From assembly GCF_000968685.2 (NCBI RefSeq), contig NZ_LAKD02000118.1:17999-81998 (forward strand): 64,000 nt of DNA, given 5' to 3'. This stretch comes from Streptomyces antioxidans (lineage in GTDB: Bacteria; Actinomycetota; Actinomycetes; Streptomycetales; Streptomycetaceae). Under the pieces are notes generated by a model, which made no database searches, had not been told where the DNA came from, and was given only the letters and a program-made list of their open reading frames with translations. A program made the position numbers and the translations under genes. Positions 63,793-64,000 of the stretch are shown piece by piece; positions within the stretch are counted from its first letter, which is position 1, and every line of letters starts with the position of its first letter.

Positions 63793-64000
63793 ACCACGGG
63801 CCGAGGCAGGACCGAGCGCCGTGGCAGGGCCGACCGGGGCTGACACGGGGCTGACCGGAGCCGACCGAGGCTGAACAGGGGCTGACCGGAGCCGCCTGGT
63901 GGCCGACACCGAGGCTGAACCGGTGCCGACCCGGGTCGACCGGAGCAACCGAGCCGACCCTCTCCCACCCCGGAGCCGCCCCACCCCCTCACCCCGGAGT
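63793..64000 (+). repeat. repeat-rich region at the window end
   Basis: GGGGCTGACCGGAGCCG occurs at 63847-63863 and 63878-63894 (31-bp period), embedded in many related words (CCGACCGAGGCTGA, GCTGAACCGG). No gene is visible. Confidence 0.7.

Overview
The window is high-GC actinobacterial DNA, almost certainly from a Streptomyces or a very close relative. Evidence: third-position GC bias, frequent GTG/TTG starts, a Pup-proteasome locus (arc, dop, pup, prcB, prcA, pafA, pafB, pafC), a gyl-type glycerol operon next to metH, and the order pafB-pafC-tatA-tatC-helY that Streptomyces shares with Mycobacterium. No rRNA, complete tRNA, prophage, insertion sequence or CRISPR array was found.

Layout. 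0.06-7.9 kb: a FadR-type regulator, a small secreted protein, and a leftward operon of a peptide-type ABC transporter plus an LLM flavin monooxygenase, preceded by a 29-codon Cys-containing leader peptide and an attenuator-like hairpin (probable organosulfur scavenging). 8.0-13.1 kb: glycerol operon glpF-glpK-glpD with its IclR-type regulator gylR. 13.3-17.7 kb: metH and a HAD phosphatase. 18.0-20.4 kb: a lipoprotein substrate-binding protein and a decayed copy of it. 20.4-25.7 kb: an orphan response regulator, a RecB-like Fe-S nuclease, a site-2 protease, tRNA m1A58 methyltransferase, a small exported protein and a ferredoxin. 26.0-31.6 kb: arc, dop, pup, prcB, prcA. 32.3-35.5 kb: divergent LacI-type regulator and MFS exporter. 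35.5-45.6 kb: pafA, two FKBPs, pafB, pafC, two very small genes, tatA, tatC and the helicase helY. 45.6-47.6 kb: two TIG-repeat proteins. 48.4-50.3 kb: an iron-box-controlled siderophore-interacting protein and a 5'-3' exonuclease. 50.5-54.3 kb: a glycine-betaine type ABC transporter whose permease is fused to two binding domains. 54.4-56.4 kb: a Ro60-like TROVE protein preceded by a tRNA-like structured RNA (candidate Y RNA). 56.4-63.8 kb: a BtuF-like protein, an esterase/virginiamycin-B-lyase fusion, a large Tat-exported propeller-amidohydrolase and an alpha/beta hydrolase.

How the genes work together. Pup is prepared by Dop, attached by PafA, and pupylated proteins are unfolded by Arc into the PrcBA 20S core. 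PafB and PafC are the WYL regulators of the LexA-independent DNA-damage response. Four genes here (the RecB-like nuclease, pup, helY and the 5'-3' exonuclease) carry promoter-like sequences of the form TGTCRG-N10-hexamer resembling the PafBC promoter, so regulator and possible targets sit together. The Tat translocase in the window has at least one clear client here, the propeller-amidohydrolase. A recurrent oddity is short tandem repeats at or just past gene 3' ends. All assignments come from reading the sequence and family knowledge; no database search was run.
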